DNA from: an uncultured Campylobacter sp.
GTDB taxonomy: Bacteria; Campylobacterota; Campylobacteria; Campylobacterales; Campylobacteraceae
Direction of reading: 5' to 3'
DNA length: 11,229 nucleotides
Assembly (NCBI RefSeq): GCF_938040115.1
Contig: NZ_CALHXD010000141.1
Span: 1 to 11,229 of the forward strand
Position 1 is the first letter of the stretch. Every line of letters begins with the position of its first letter. A program made the position numbers and the translations under genes. Under the pieces are notes generated by a model. The model saw nothing but the letters and a program-made list of their open reading frames with translations. It had not been told where the DNA came from and did no database searches. This document shows, in pieces, positions 1 to 6,140 of the stretch.

Positions 1-20
1 TACGCGCCCTTAAATTTGCC

Positions 21-49
21 CCGCCCGTTAAATTTAACGGGCGGTTTTT
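21..49 (+). terminator. Rho-independent terminator of an off-window gene
   Basis: Positions 21-44 form a perfect 24-bp palindrome: GC-rich outer arms (CCGCCCG and CGGGCGG) around an AT core (TTAAATTTAA). It is followed directly by five T residues on the + strand. The minus-strand side has no T run, so it should terminate + strand transcription of a gene ending left of position 1. As RNA the AT core would partly open into the loop, leaving a strong GC stem. Confidence 0.8.
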
Positions 50-214
50 ATAAATCTCTCAATTCATTATCTCAAATTTACCAAATCCAAATTTGACTCC
101 GTGTAGTTTTTTGTTCGCTTATTTTGCAAATTTGCCGCTTCGTCTGTAGATTAAATTTGACTCTCTTCCGCGCAATCCTTAATCAAAATCATCCCTTTAA
201 ACGACCGATTTAAA

Positions 215-220
215 TATAAT
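215..220 (+). promoter_or_regulatory. Putative sigma-70 -10 box for the CopD-like gene
   Basis: A perfect TATAAT lies 19 bases before the ATG at 240. No good -35 hexamer is visible at 16-18 bases, as is common for Campylobacter housekeeping promoters. A start about 7 bases downstream gives a very short leader that would still carry the AAAAGG ribosome-binding site at about 228-233. Sequence 50-210 holds no other feature I can support. Confidence 0.45.
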
Positions 221-239
221 CAAACAAAAAAGGTCTTAA

Positions 240-671
240 ATGTATCTATTTTTCCTGATCGTTCATATTTTGAGCGCCGTCGCCTTCGTCGGTTACGTAT
301 TTTTCGACGTTTGCATATTTCCGTTTGCCAAAAAGCACGTAGACGAGGATACGCTCGCTCGCGTCAAAAAAGCCTACACCAAAGGCAGCGCGAAGGTTTT
401 CGGTACGGCGTTTTTGATGTTAATTATCAGCGGCGTTTACATGGCAAAGGATTATTTTGGCGGCGAGAACGGATGGCTGGGTAGCTCGTTTCAAATTTTA
501 CTCGCGACCAAGATCGGCGTGCTAGGGCTAATGTGCCTAATCACGGCGATATCGCTCTTTTACGTCTATAAGCTTAAAAAGCCCGATCCATTCGGCAAAT
601 ACTCGCACGTCATCGCTCTTGTTTTGTGCATCGTAATGATAATTTTGGCTAAAGTAATGTGGAGAGTTTAG
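240..671 (+). CDS. Small CopD-like four-helix integral membrane protein
   Basis: The 143-residue protein is almost entirely hydrophobic, with predicted membrane helices at about residues 3-25, 52-70, 84-108 and 121-140. It has short charged loops and ends in a basic residue. Helix 1 has the pattern H9-x-L-S-A-x-x-F-V-G-x-x-F-F, and helix 3 begins with LLATKIGVLG. Both resemble the CopD (copper resistance D) fold, where the helix-1 histidine is a possible metal or haem ligand; H123 at the start of helix 4 is another candidate. The ATG is preceded by AAAAGG at a suitable distance. It is a single-gene unit between its own -10 box and a terminator. The family placement rests on pattern memory, and function (metal handling or a cytochrome b-like role) is not shown. 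An unrelated four-helix family is the main alternative. Confidence 0.75.
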   Translation: MYLFFLIVHILSAVAFVGYVFFDVCIFPFAKKHVDEDTLARVKKAYTKGSAKVFGTAFLMLIISGVYMAKDYFGGENGWLGSSFQILLATKIGVLGLMCLITAISLFYVYKLKKPDPFGKYSHVIALVLCIVMIILAKVMWRV

Positions 672-674
672 TAG

Positions 675-715
675 AATTTAGAGCGTTAAACGCTCTAAAT
701 TTTGTCATTTTTTTT
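675..715 (+). terminator. Terminator hairpin between convergent genes
   Basis: A perfect 11-bp inverted repeat pairs 675-685 with 691-701 (AATTTAGAGCG and its complement), with loop ttaaa that can close by one further pair. A run of eight T residues follows at 708-715. It lies four bases after the stop of the + strand gene and just before the stop of the minus-strand Sel1 gene. The T run serves + transcription; the hairpin may also slow minus-strand transcripts, but no T run lies on that side. Confidence 0.8.
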
Positions 716-1499
716 GAGTTTGGCTTAAATTTGACGTGTCGTCGCCGAATAAATTCTTAAAAAACCCTTCTTTAAAACCCCCGGCCGGCAAATACATATC
801 TCGTAGCAGCCAAAACAACTCCGAGCCCACAAATCCATTTTTACGCGCTTCGGCCTTTAAAAGCATTTTCGTAAGAGTGTCTTTATCCATCTTTTTACCG
901 CCGAATATCTCATAAGTGTAGAGCATATCAGCGGGCAGTAGTCTTTGTAGTAAAAAAGAACTTAAACACGAGTAGTCTTTGTCTAAATACGTGTTACCGT
1001 CTCTCATAAAAAGTTCATTTTTCTTAAAAATGCAATCTGTAAAAGAAGCCAAATGTTCTGCTTTTATATAATTTATAATTTCCTCATCACTACGATTTTC
1101 CCTTTTATTAGAATAATCCAAAATATACTTTATTTGATCGTTAACTTTTTTTATATTATCCCCACCTTTTTCCCTATCAAAGCGATCAACAAACTGAAAA
1201 TATTGTGTTGCCGCTCTAGCCTGATCTTTAACCACGCCTATCCCAAGCCAATACAGATAACCTAAATCGTAACACGCATACGGCACGCCTTTTTGGCAAT
1301 AAATTTGCAAGTCGCTTGCATATTTTTCAAAGTTATGCGCTTCAAAATCCTTGCCGCTACCGGGGCCGTTTATATACTCTTTTAAAAGAGCGTTATAGCT
1401 GGCCGTATTTATAGGTGTAGCAGTATCACTAGCAAACACATGCCCCGTCAAAACCGACGCGATAAAACCGCAAAGTGTAAATTTTAAAATTTTATTCAT
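705..1499 (-). CDS. Secreted protein with one Sel1-like repeat
   Basis: 264 residues starting with a typical Sec signal peptide (MNKILKF, hydrophobic stretch, cleavage probably after VFA-S at about residue 23), so the mature protein is expected in the periplasm. Residues 68-103 read as one Sel1-like helix-turn-helix repeat: C68, C76, then YDLGYLYWLGIGVVKD and a helix ending in YFQ. The two cysteines are eight residues apart, as in the disulfide-linked repeats of the Helicobacter cysteine-rich (Hcp) proteins. A further cysteine pair is at C156 and C178. The remaining roughly 160 residues are helical and match nothing I recognise. It is the second gene of a two-gene unit, 13 bases after the lipoprotein stop, with CGGAG before the ATG. 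The middle (about 1050-1200) is clearly more AT-rich than the ends. A partner-binding scaffold is likely from the fold, but the partner is unknown. Confidence 0.75.
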   Translation of the reverse strand: MNKILKFTLCGFIASVLTGHVFASDTATPINTASYNALLKEYINGPGSGKDFEAHNFEKYASDLQIYCQKGVPYACYDLGYLYWLGIGVVKDQARAATQYFQFVDRFDREKGGDNIKKVNDQIKYILDYSNKRENRSDEEIINYIKAEHLASFTDCIFKKNELFMRDGNTYLDKDYSCLSSFLLQRLLPADMLYTYEIFGGKKMDKDTLTKMLLKAEARKNGFVGSELFWLLRDMYLPAGGFKEGFFKNLFGDDTSNLSQTQKK

Positions 1500-1512
1500 C
1501 GCCTATCTCCGC

Positions 1513-1917
1513 TTATTTCTCGCCGCAGTCAAATATCTGTGCACGCACGCGGTAGCTATTTACGTAAACAGCGTTTTGCGGACACCCAACTAGTCTACCT
1601 AGCTCGCCGTAGCAAAGCGCCTGCTCACTCAAAACGTAAAGAGTTATGCGTTTACCGGTACCCACGACGGCGACGGCTTCGTTTCTTAGGTCATTGAGTG
1701 CACCTTTTCTTACCTGCTCCAAAGTCGCTGCGGCGTATCCAGTCGCGTCGTCGCTACCTTCAGCCTCGCCCAAAACCCTACAGTTATACGGCGTATCGCG
1801 AACCTCGGTTATTCCGCGAGCGCTTGCATCAAGTGGCTTTGGCGAAAACATAGGCGCGCCGCAACCGCCAAGCATTAATACGGACATACAAACCAACATT
1901 AAATTTGAGATTTTCAT
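1513..1917 (-). CDS. DUF4156-like outer-membrane lipoprotein
   Basis: 134 residues. The N-terminus is a lipoprotein signal: MKISN, a hydrophobic core and a lipobox LGGC with the acylated cysteine at residue 19. The next residue is Gly, not Asp, which does not suggest inner-membrane retention. The core has NCRVLGEAEGSDD (45-57) and GALNDLRNEAVAVVGTG (72-88). This resembles the C-x-x-LG-E and A-x-NDLRN-x-A pattern of DUF4156 lipoproteins such as E. coli YjeI, a family without a known function. Additional cysteines at 46, 102, 112 and 131 could form periplasmic disulfides. The start is supported by AGGATAGGGG immediately upstream. It is the promoter-proximal gene of the pair with the Sel1 protein, so the two may act together at the envelope. 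The family call is by motif resemblance only. Confidence 0.7.
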   Translation of the reverse strand: MKISNLMLVCMSVLMLGGCGAPMFSPKPLDASARGITEVRDTPYNCRVLGEAEGSDDATGYAAATLEQVRKGALNDLRNEAVAVVGTGKRITLYVLSEQALCYGELGRLVGCPQNAVYVNSYRVRAQIFDCGEK

Positions 1918-1947
1918 CCCCTATCCTTTAAAATAAATTTTATAAGT

Positions 1948-1976
1948 ATTATATTTCAAAAAGAAGAAAAATACAA
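1948..1976 (-). promoter_or_regulatory. Sigma-70 type promoter of the lipoprotein-Sel1 unit
   Basis: Reading the minus strand, TTGTAT (1976-1971) is followed after exactly 17 bases by a perfect TATAAT (1953-1948). Transcription would start near 1941, giving a leader of about 24 bases before the ATG at 1917. The spacer is T-rich, as in Campylobacter promoters. Confidence 0.6.
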
Positions 1977-2031
1977 GATAAATTTGGCGTAAATTTTAGA
2001 ATTGTAATAGCTCTTTCCAAATGCCTTTTAT

Positions 2032-2049
2032 GGGTTTTAAGGGTTTTAA
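2032..2049. repeat. Tandem duplication of a 9-mer
   Basis: GGGTTTTAA occurs twice back to back (2032-2040 and 2041-2049) in the 234-base gap between the lipoprotein promoter and flaC. It could be simple slippage; no function is visible. Other than the promoter and the flaC terminator, I see nothing else in this gap. Confidence 0.5.
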
Positions 2050-2090
2050 GAGGATAAATTTTACGGCAACTTTGTTGTTAAAATCGGAGT

Positions 2091-2134
2091 AAAAACAAAA
2101 GCATTTTAGCCGCCAATGAGCGTAGCGGCTAAAA
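2091..2134 (-). terminator. Terminator of flaC
   Basis: A perfect 10-bp stem pairs 2104-2113 (TTTTAGCCGC) with 2125-2134, with an 11-base loop. On the minus strand it is followed by a T-rich tail (TGCTTTTGTTTTT, 2103-2091). It lies 18 bases beyond the flaC stop codon. Confidence 0.75.
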
Positions 2135-2151
2135 GATAAAAGCAGTTAAAT

Positions 2152-2910
2152 TTAACCCAAAAGCCTGTTAAACTGGCTTTGCAAGCTTGCGGTATTGTGC
2201 GCTTGAGCGAGGATCGCGGCGTTTGCTTGCAGGTCGTTTTGCTTAAAAGCGCTTAGATTTTTAGCAATGTCGTTATTTTGCAGTTGCGACTCGCTTTGTC
2301 TTAGCGCGACGTTTTTGGTTAGGCTTGCGTTGATGCCTGAGATGATGCCGTTTTGCGCCGCGCCGATCTCACCTCGCAGAGCGTTTACGCTACCGATAAA
2401 TTTACTCACGCTATCGCCGCTACTCACGTCAATACCGCTAAAATCAGGCGCGTTTAAATTTACGCTCGCCGAGCCGTTACCGGTTAGGAAGCTCATCTGC
2501 CCGCCAAATACGTTTTTACCGTTAAAACTCGCCTGCTGCGTGCTCTCTCTCATAGCGCCCACGAGTGCATCCGCTTCGCTTTTTATCATCTTTTGCTGGT
2601 CGGAGTTTAGGATGCCGCCGTTATATCTCACTGAGAGCTCGCCGATACGGTCGGCGCTTTGCGTGATATTTGCTAGCGTGGAGTCTGCGATCTGCAGGAT
2701 ACCGATAGCGTCGTTTGCGTTTACGACGCCCTGCTCTAGCGTTGAGCTTTGAGAGCGAAGCGAATCGGCGATAGCGAGATTTGCGCTGTCGATACCGCTT
2801 AGAGCACGCTGTGTGGAGATGTTATTTAGGGCTTTTGCGCTGTTATTTTGAGCTTGTTCTAGGTACTGATTGCTTAGGCTTGAGTTTGCGGAAAAATTTC
2901 CCAGTTTCAT
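2152..2910 (-). CDS. flaC: FlaC, short secreted flagellin-like protein
   Basis: 252 residues, about half the length of a filament flagellin. It has only the conserved D0/D1 N-terminal half (residues about 1-135, with RALSGIDSANLAIADSLRSQ at 35-54 and ANDAIGILQIADSTL near 65-79) and the C-terminal half (about 165-252, ending in QSQFNRLLG). The variable D2/D3 region is absent. Length and motifs match Campylobacter jejuni FlaC, which is known to be exported by the flagellar type III apparatus rather than built into the filament, and to act on host cells and TLR5. The true start is ATG at 2910, with AGGAG (2920-2916) five bases upstream; the frame remains open to 2985 but lacks an equally good start there. 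It ends in its own terminator. No clear sigma-28 or sigma-54 promoter could be read in the 96-base gap upstream, so its regulation is open. Confidence 0.9.
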   Translation of the reverse strand: MKLGNFSANSSLSNQYLEQAQNNSAKALNNISTQRALSGIDSANLAIADSLRSQSSTLEQGVVNANDAIGILQIADSTLANITQSADRIGELSVRYNGGILNSDQQKMIKSEADALVGAMRESTQQASFNGKNVFGGQMSFLTGNGSASVNLNAPDFSGIDVSSGDSVSKFIGSVNALRGEIGAAQNGIISGINASLTKNVALRQSESQLQNNDIAKNLSAFKQNDLQANAAILAQAHNTASLQSQFNRLLG

Positions 2911-2913
2911 TTG

Positions 2914-2923
2914 CACTCCTTTT
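2914..2923 (-). promoter_or_regulatory. Ribosome-binding site that fixes the flaC start
   Basis: AAAAGGAG on the minus strand, five bases before the ATG at 2910, decides for the 252-residue form beginning MKLGNFSAN. The longer reading adds 25 residues unlike any flagellin N-terminus. Confidence 0.85.
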
Positions 2924-3006
2924 AAATTTGACCCGATTTTAGCGAAAATTTGATTAAAATTTGCTAGCGACGAGCACAACGTCAAATTTGAGCGTTTTAA
3001 GCAAAT

Positions 3007-4578
3007 TTACCGTCTAAATTTTACTTTGACTCGAGGTTTTGTCGCTGTTTCGTTTTCTACCGCTTTTGCGCGGCTTTTATACTCGTAGGCTTTGCCCACG
3101 ATCGCCGCCAAAATCGCAACCGCCATAAATATCCAAAGATAATACCTCTCCTCGCCGTCATAGCTAGTAACCGCCTCAAAAACCAGCTCGCCTTGCGCCG
3201 GTACGAGCCGCCCATCTTTTATCATCTTGCGGATATATTCACCGCTCGGATTTTTGCCGCGCGGATCATACGGCCGCGTCAAGATCTCTATGGCGGCAGT
3301 GTCCGCGATCTCGTAGACGCTAGAGTCTATGAGCTGCCCCGTCCCAAGCGCGTCAAAATAGTAAATTTTATCGCCGTTTGCGTAAACCGCGCCATATACG
3401 CCGTTGCGCACAAGGCCTATTTTACGCCACTGCTCGCTGGTTTCAAGCCTAAAAAGCTCCGTATGGCGCGAGCCTAACCGCCTGCCACTCTTATTTCTAT
3501 GCCACACTTCGCGGCTTTGTACGAAATAAGTCTGACCGCCGCTGATAAAAACGCTACCCGCAAGCGGCAAAATTTCACCCGTAAACGGGTCCGCCGCCGC
3601 GCGTTTTAGCTCGCCGTTTTTGTCGTCGCTATGACGCTGCCAAAAGTAAATCCCGCCTTTGCCGCGAAAAAGCAGATGATAGGCGTGCGAGCCGGAGACG
3701 CCAAAGGGTAGCGAATAAGGCGCAAATTCGGGCGCAAACTCATGCTCGTCCGCGTAAACTGCGCCGCTATCGGGCTCCAAAAGATAGTGCACGCCGTTAA
3801 AATATGCCGCCTCGTGTAGCTCTGCCGTAAATTTTACCGCGAGCCGCGAGCTTTTAAAATAAACGTTTCGTCCGTCCGTAACGTAAAAATCGCTAGCTCG
3901 TCCGCGCGCGTCTAGTACGTATCTTAGCGCCCTAGCGTCTGCACCCTCTAGCTGCCTGCCCTCAAAGTACACCCTGCCGCCTTCGTCGCCCAAAGCAGCT
4001 TTTTCCGCCGCAAATCCAAAATCTAAAATAGGGGTTAAATTTACGCTAGAAACGCGCTGGGTTTTATAGATATAGCTTTGCGGTTTATCAGCACCAAATA
4101 TCGCGTACGCCATAGTTTGAACCATCTCGGTAAAGCCGCCTAGCTCGTAGTTTCTCTCGCCTGTATCGCTGCAAAAATAGCTAATCTCGCCATCCGTGAA
4201 ATACCCATTGCCAATCGCCCTAGCGCGAGATGGATCTAGCCCGGTCATCGCAAGATTGCCGCAGTAGACGGCGTTTTCGCCCATGCCGACGTTTCGGCCG
4301 CGGTAACCCTCAGACGCGAAAACCCTAAATTTATCCGCCCGCACACCCTTTAGCTCAAATTTGCCTCCGCTTGGGATGAGCGCGTAAATTTTACCCTGCG
4401 GCGTAACGTAAAATTCGCTGTTACCTATCTGGGTAAAATCATTCTCCTCCTCGTAGCTAGCGACGTAAACCATGAAAAATACCGTAAAAAGTACGGCAAA
4501 AAGCGCAAATAAGCAAAGTAGTATAGGTTTTTTATCTTTCAAAGTGCCGCCGCAGACGTGTTTTTCAAAAATAAGCAA
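3007..4578 (-). CDS. Membrane-anchored protein with DKNYY-like repeats
   Basis: 523 residues with a short N-terminus, a membrane helix at about 18-40, a large exported region (about 41-478), a second helix at about 480-498, and a basic 25-residue tail that would be cytoplasmic. The exported part contains many short beta-type units with aromatic pairs and Gly/Asp turns, for example EFYVTPQGKIYAL (55-67), GRVYFEGRQL (201-210), DFYVTDGRNVYFKSSRL (230-246) and NGDKIYYFDA (401-410). These resemble the DKNYY repeat family, whose function is unknown. The start is uncertain: only TTG codons fit, at 4578 or at 4542 (reading MKDKKPILLCLF), and neither has a good ribosome-binding site. The frame is open back to about 4620 without an ATG, so the original 5' end may have been lost at the junction with the non-coding island upstream. 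It lies 96 bases upstream of flaC on the same strand, and co-transcription is possible. Confidence 0.7.
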   Translation of the reverse strand: MLIFEKHVCGGTLKDKKPILLCLFALFAVLFTVFFMVYVASYEEENDFTQIGNSEFYVTPQGKIYALIPSGGKFELKGVRADKFRVFASEGYRGRNVGMGENAVYCGNLAMTGLDPSRARAIGNGYFTDGEISYFCSDTGERNYELGGFTEMVQTMAYAIFGADKPQSYIYKTQRVSSVNLTPILDFGFAAEKAALGDEGGRVYFEGRQLEGADARALRYVLDARGRASDFYVTDGRNVYFKSSRLAVKFTAELHEAAYFNGVHYLLEPDSGAVYADEHEFAPEFAPYSLPFGVSGSHAYHLLFRGKGGIYFWQRHSDDKNGELKRAAADPFTGEILPLAGSVFISGGQTYFVQSREVWHRNKSGRRLGSRHTELFRLETSEQWRKIGLVRNGVYGAVYANGDKIYYFDALGTGQLIDSSVYEIADTAAIEILTRPYDPRGKNPSGEYIRKMIKDGRLVPAQGELVFEAVTSYDGEERYYLWIFMAVAILAAIVGKAYEYKSRAKAVENETATKPRVKVKFRR

Positions 4579-4598
4579 TAAGAGTTGAAAGGGTATTT

Positions 4599-4617
4599 CT
4601 TTAAATTTAAAACCAAC
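4599..4617 (+). repeat. Left copy of imperfect direct repeat
   Basis: CTTTAAATTTAAAACCAAC matches 5004-5022 at 16 of 19 positions and marks one side of the hairpin-rich island. The word is AT-rich and of a kind common in this genome, so chance is possible. Confidence 0.35.
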
Positions 4618-4641
4618 ATATTAATCCAAGATAAAATCACA

Positions 4642-4684
4642 GGGTGGCTTTTACAAAATGAGAAGCAACGGAGAAAAGCCACTC
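4642..4684. repeat. Inverted repeat (stem-loop) at the island's left end
   Basis: GTGGCTTTT (4644-4652) pairs perfectly with AAAAGCCAC (4674-4682). One G-T wobble and one G-C pair extend the stem to 11 bp. The loop is 21 bases. Confidence 0.6.
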
Positions 4685-4842
4685 AGTCCTTGCGGGTCTC
4701 TTCATTTTTTCGTGATGCCTCACCACTCAATCACCGTTCGCGCTTTCCCTCTTTTAGGCACTACGCAACTGTTTCTTGTGAAGCTACAAACAAAGTGCGT
4801 AAGAGCAGAATATGCTAAAAAGTTGGGCTACTCACTCCCACA

Positions 4843-4877
4843 CTTCTACCAGCATGGAAAATGCAGGGGTAGCGAAG
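4843..4877. repeat. Long interrupted stem-loop in the island
   Basis: CTT/AAG (4843-4845 with 4875-4877), CTACC/GGTAG (4846-4850 with 4868-4872) and GCAT/ATGC (4852-4855 with 4861-4864) stack into one hairpin. The loop is GGAAA, with small asymmetric bulges. This is RNA-like architecture rather than a terminator: no T run follows on either strand. Confidence 0.55.
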
Positions 4878-4957
4878 CGAAGTAGAAAATCGTACTCAAC
4901 TTATGTGGTTTTTGCTTTCTTGTTTTTGGTTTTTGACCGAGCAACTACAAGCCAAAC

Positions 4958-5005
4958 GGCGACAGCCCGCCAGCAAGGCTTTCGCACGGATACCATCCCC
5001 TTGCT
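4958..5005. repeat. Two adjacent hairpins at the island's right end
   Basis: GGCG-6-CGCC (4958-4961 with 4968-4971) is followed without a gap by AGCAAGG/CCTTGCT (4972-4978 with 4999-5005). The 20-base loop of the second holds a nested GGAT-3-ATCC (4988-4991 with 4995-4998). The right arm overlaps the start of the right direct-repeat copy. Confidence 0.55.
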
Positions 5006-5022
5006 TTAAGTTTAAAATTAAC
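5004..5022 (+). repeat. Right copy of imperfect direct repeat
   Basis: CTTTAAGTTTAAAATTAAC, 16/19 identical and in the same orientation as 4599-4617. The centres lie 405 bases apart. Confidence 0.35.
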
Positions 5023-5103
5023 AAGGTGTTCAACCAAGCCTAAAATTTTTCTTCAAAAATACCATTTTAACGGGCTCAACAATGTTTCAAAAGAGTCAAT
5101 AAT

Positions 5104-6123
5104 TCACTCCACCACTTCGCTTACAAAAGTCGGCATCACCCACGCACCGCCAGCTATGCCCTTGCAAGGTCCGCTGTCCCACTCGCTACTCTTTACGAAT
5201 TTTTCGCCGTCCCAGACCGCCTCTGTCTTGTTCCAGCAGTCGCCGAACCCGCGGTCTTTGTACATTCCTGATATTTCGCCGCTACCTACTTCATTAAATT
5301 CGGAGCTTGCAAAATACACTTTTTCAAGCCTTTTATCCATCACAGCGAGCAAGGAGCTTTCGTTATACGCGGCAAGATAGCATCTCGTCTGTACCAAAAT
5401 TTTCTCGTCATTTATTTTATATTTCCAAATTCCACCTATCTTTTTTCTCTCGCCAAATCCGTCAAACTCATCAACCAAATCAAAGCACTCTGCTGCCTCT
5501 GGCAGAGCTTTTAATATACCTCGCACGCGCGTAAAATCGGGGCTATCCCTTGGTATCTCGCTACCATTTTCATCATCAAATTTTACCTTTTTGATGACTG
5601 GCATAGGACGCGGGGCGAGCAGCTTTTGCCCTTTTAGACGCCCCTGAAATTCGTTCATTTTTAGCCAAACGGCATTAAAGCCCACGGGCGAGAGCTCAAA
5701 CGCTATATCTTTGGCTTTTAGCTCCACCTTTGGGTTAGCATGCAAAGCATCTATCAGCGCGCTAGTTTGGGCATCCGTAAGTTTAAATTTATCATTATCG
5801 ATGTGATTTCCCGCCTCGTTTTTGTTGTTGATTTTTAGCGCACCGATAAATTTATCATCGATAAAAAGCTCCATTTCATCGACCTCATTCTCAGCAAAAA
5901 TTTGCACTTCGTTATCAATTTGCGCCCCTTTGCCAGCTGCTATAGTAAATAAAATCGAAATAAACTCACTACCTACGTCGTGCTCAAATCCTGCCACGCG
6001 GCACGTGCCCGTGTTGTCGCACGCGACCTTCCAGTCGCCATACTCAAAGCTCATCCCATCCAGCCCAAACACCGTCACAGGCACGAACAAAGCGCAAATT
6101 TTAGCTATTGATTTAATATTCAT
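5104..6123 (-). CDS. Secreted DUF1176 family protein
   Basis: 339 residues with a Sec signal peptide (MNIKSIAKICALFVPVTVFG, cleavage near residue 20), so a periplasmic location is expected. The mature start has the DUF1176 signature GDWKVACDNTGTC (29-41). The C-terminal half has the other family landmarks: CYLAAYNESS (248-257), RGFGDCWN (291-298) and a tryptophan-rich stretch with W304, W315 and C320. Conserved cysteines (35, 41, 213, 248, 296, 320) probably form disulfides. The length is typical of the family, which has no established function. The start is supported by AAAGGAATA before the ATG. It is the last gene of the symporter-uup cluster, 17 bases after the small membrane protein. No clean terminator follows: the AT-only hairpin 5045-5060 is weak, so transcripts may run into the hairpin island. 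Confidence 0.85.
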   Translation of the reverse strand: MNIKSIAKICALFVPVTVFGLDGMSFEYGDWKVACDNTGTCRVAGFEHDVGSEFISILFTIAAGKGAQIDNEVQIFAENEVDEMELFIDDKFIGALKINNKNEAGNHIDNDKFKLTDAQTSALIDALHANPKVELKAKDIAFELSPVGFNAVWLKMNEFQGRLKGQKLLAPRPMPVIKKVKFDDENGSEIPRDSPDFTRVRGILKALPEAAECFDLVDEFDGFGERKKIGGIWKYKINDEKILVQTRCYLAAYNESSLLAVMDKRLEKVYFASSEFNEVGSGEISGMYKDRGFGDCWNKTEAVWDGEKFVKSSEWDSGPCKGIAGGAWVMPTFVSEVVE

Positions 6124-6140
6124 TTTTTATTCCTTTAAAT

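Larger units (their letters stand above)
4579..5103. other. 525-base non-coding island with multiple stem-loops
   Basis: No convincing gene is seen. Three short overlapping + strand reading frames (from 4585, 4658 and 4812) lack good ribosome-binding sites, follow no known family and have unusual composition. No minus-strand frame of note exists. Instead the stretch carries several hairpins: 4642-4684, 4712-4734, 4843-4877, 4958-4971 and 4972-5005. It is bracketed by a 16/19 direct repeat (4599-4617 and 5004-5022). The neighbouring gene at its left edge has lost any standard start codon. This fits a small non-autonomous repeat element or a structured RNA gene, transcribed possibly on the minus strand with its neighbours. 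No transposase, clear terminal inverted repeat or target duplication could be proven. The family is unknown to me. Confidence 0.45.

Noticed and set aside
89..163. Repeated word AAATTTGACTC at 89-99 and 153-163
   Set aside because: AAATTTGA-type words occur throughout this window, in genes and gaps alike, and are typical of Campylobacter genomes, so two copies mean little.
2911..2985. Longer N-terminus for flaC starting at 2985
   Set aside because: The extra 25 residues are unlike any flagellin N-terminus, and a strong AGGAG site sits directly before the internal ATG at 2910.
4585..5009. Three overlapping + strand frames of 65-77 residues in the island
   Set aside because: They overlap in different frames, lack proper ribosome-binding sites, show no family resemblance, and their sequence is better explained by the stem-loops covering the same stretch. 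A real small protein cannot be fully excluded for 4658-4885.
5045..5060. Hairpin ATTTTT-CTTC-AAAAAT as terminator of the DUF1176 gene
   Set aside because: The stem is only six A-T pairs, too weak to call a terminator.
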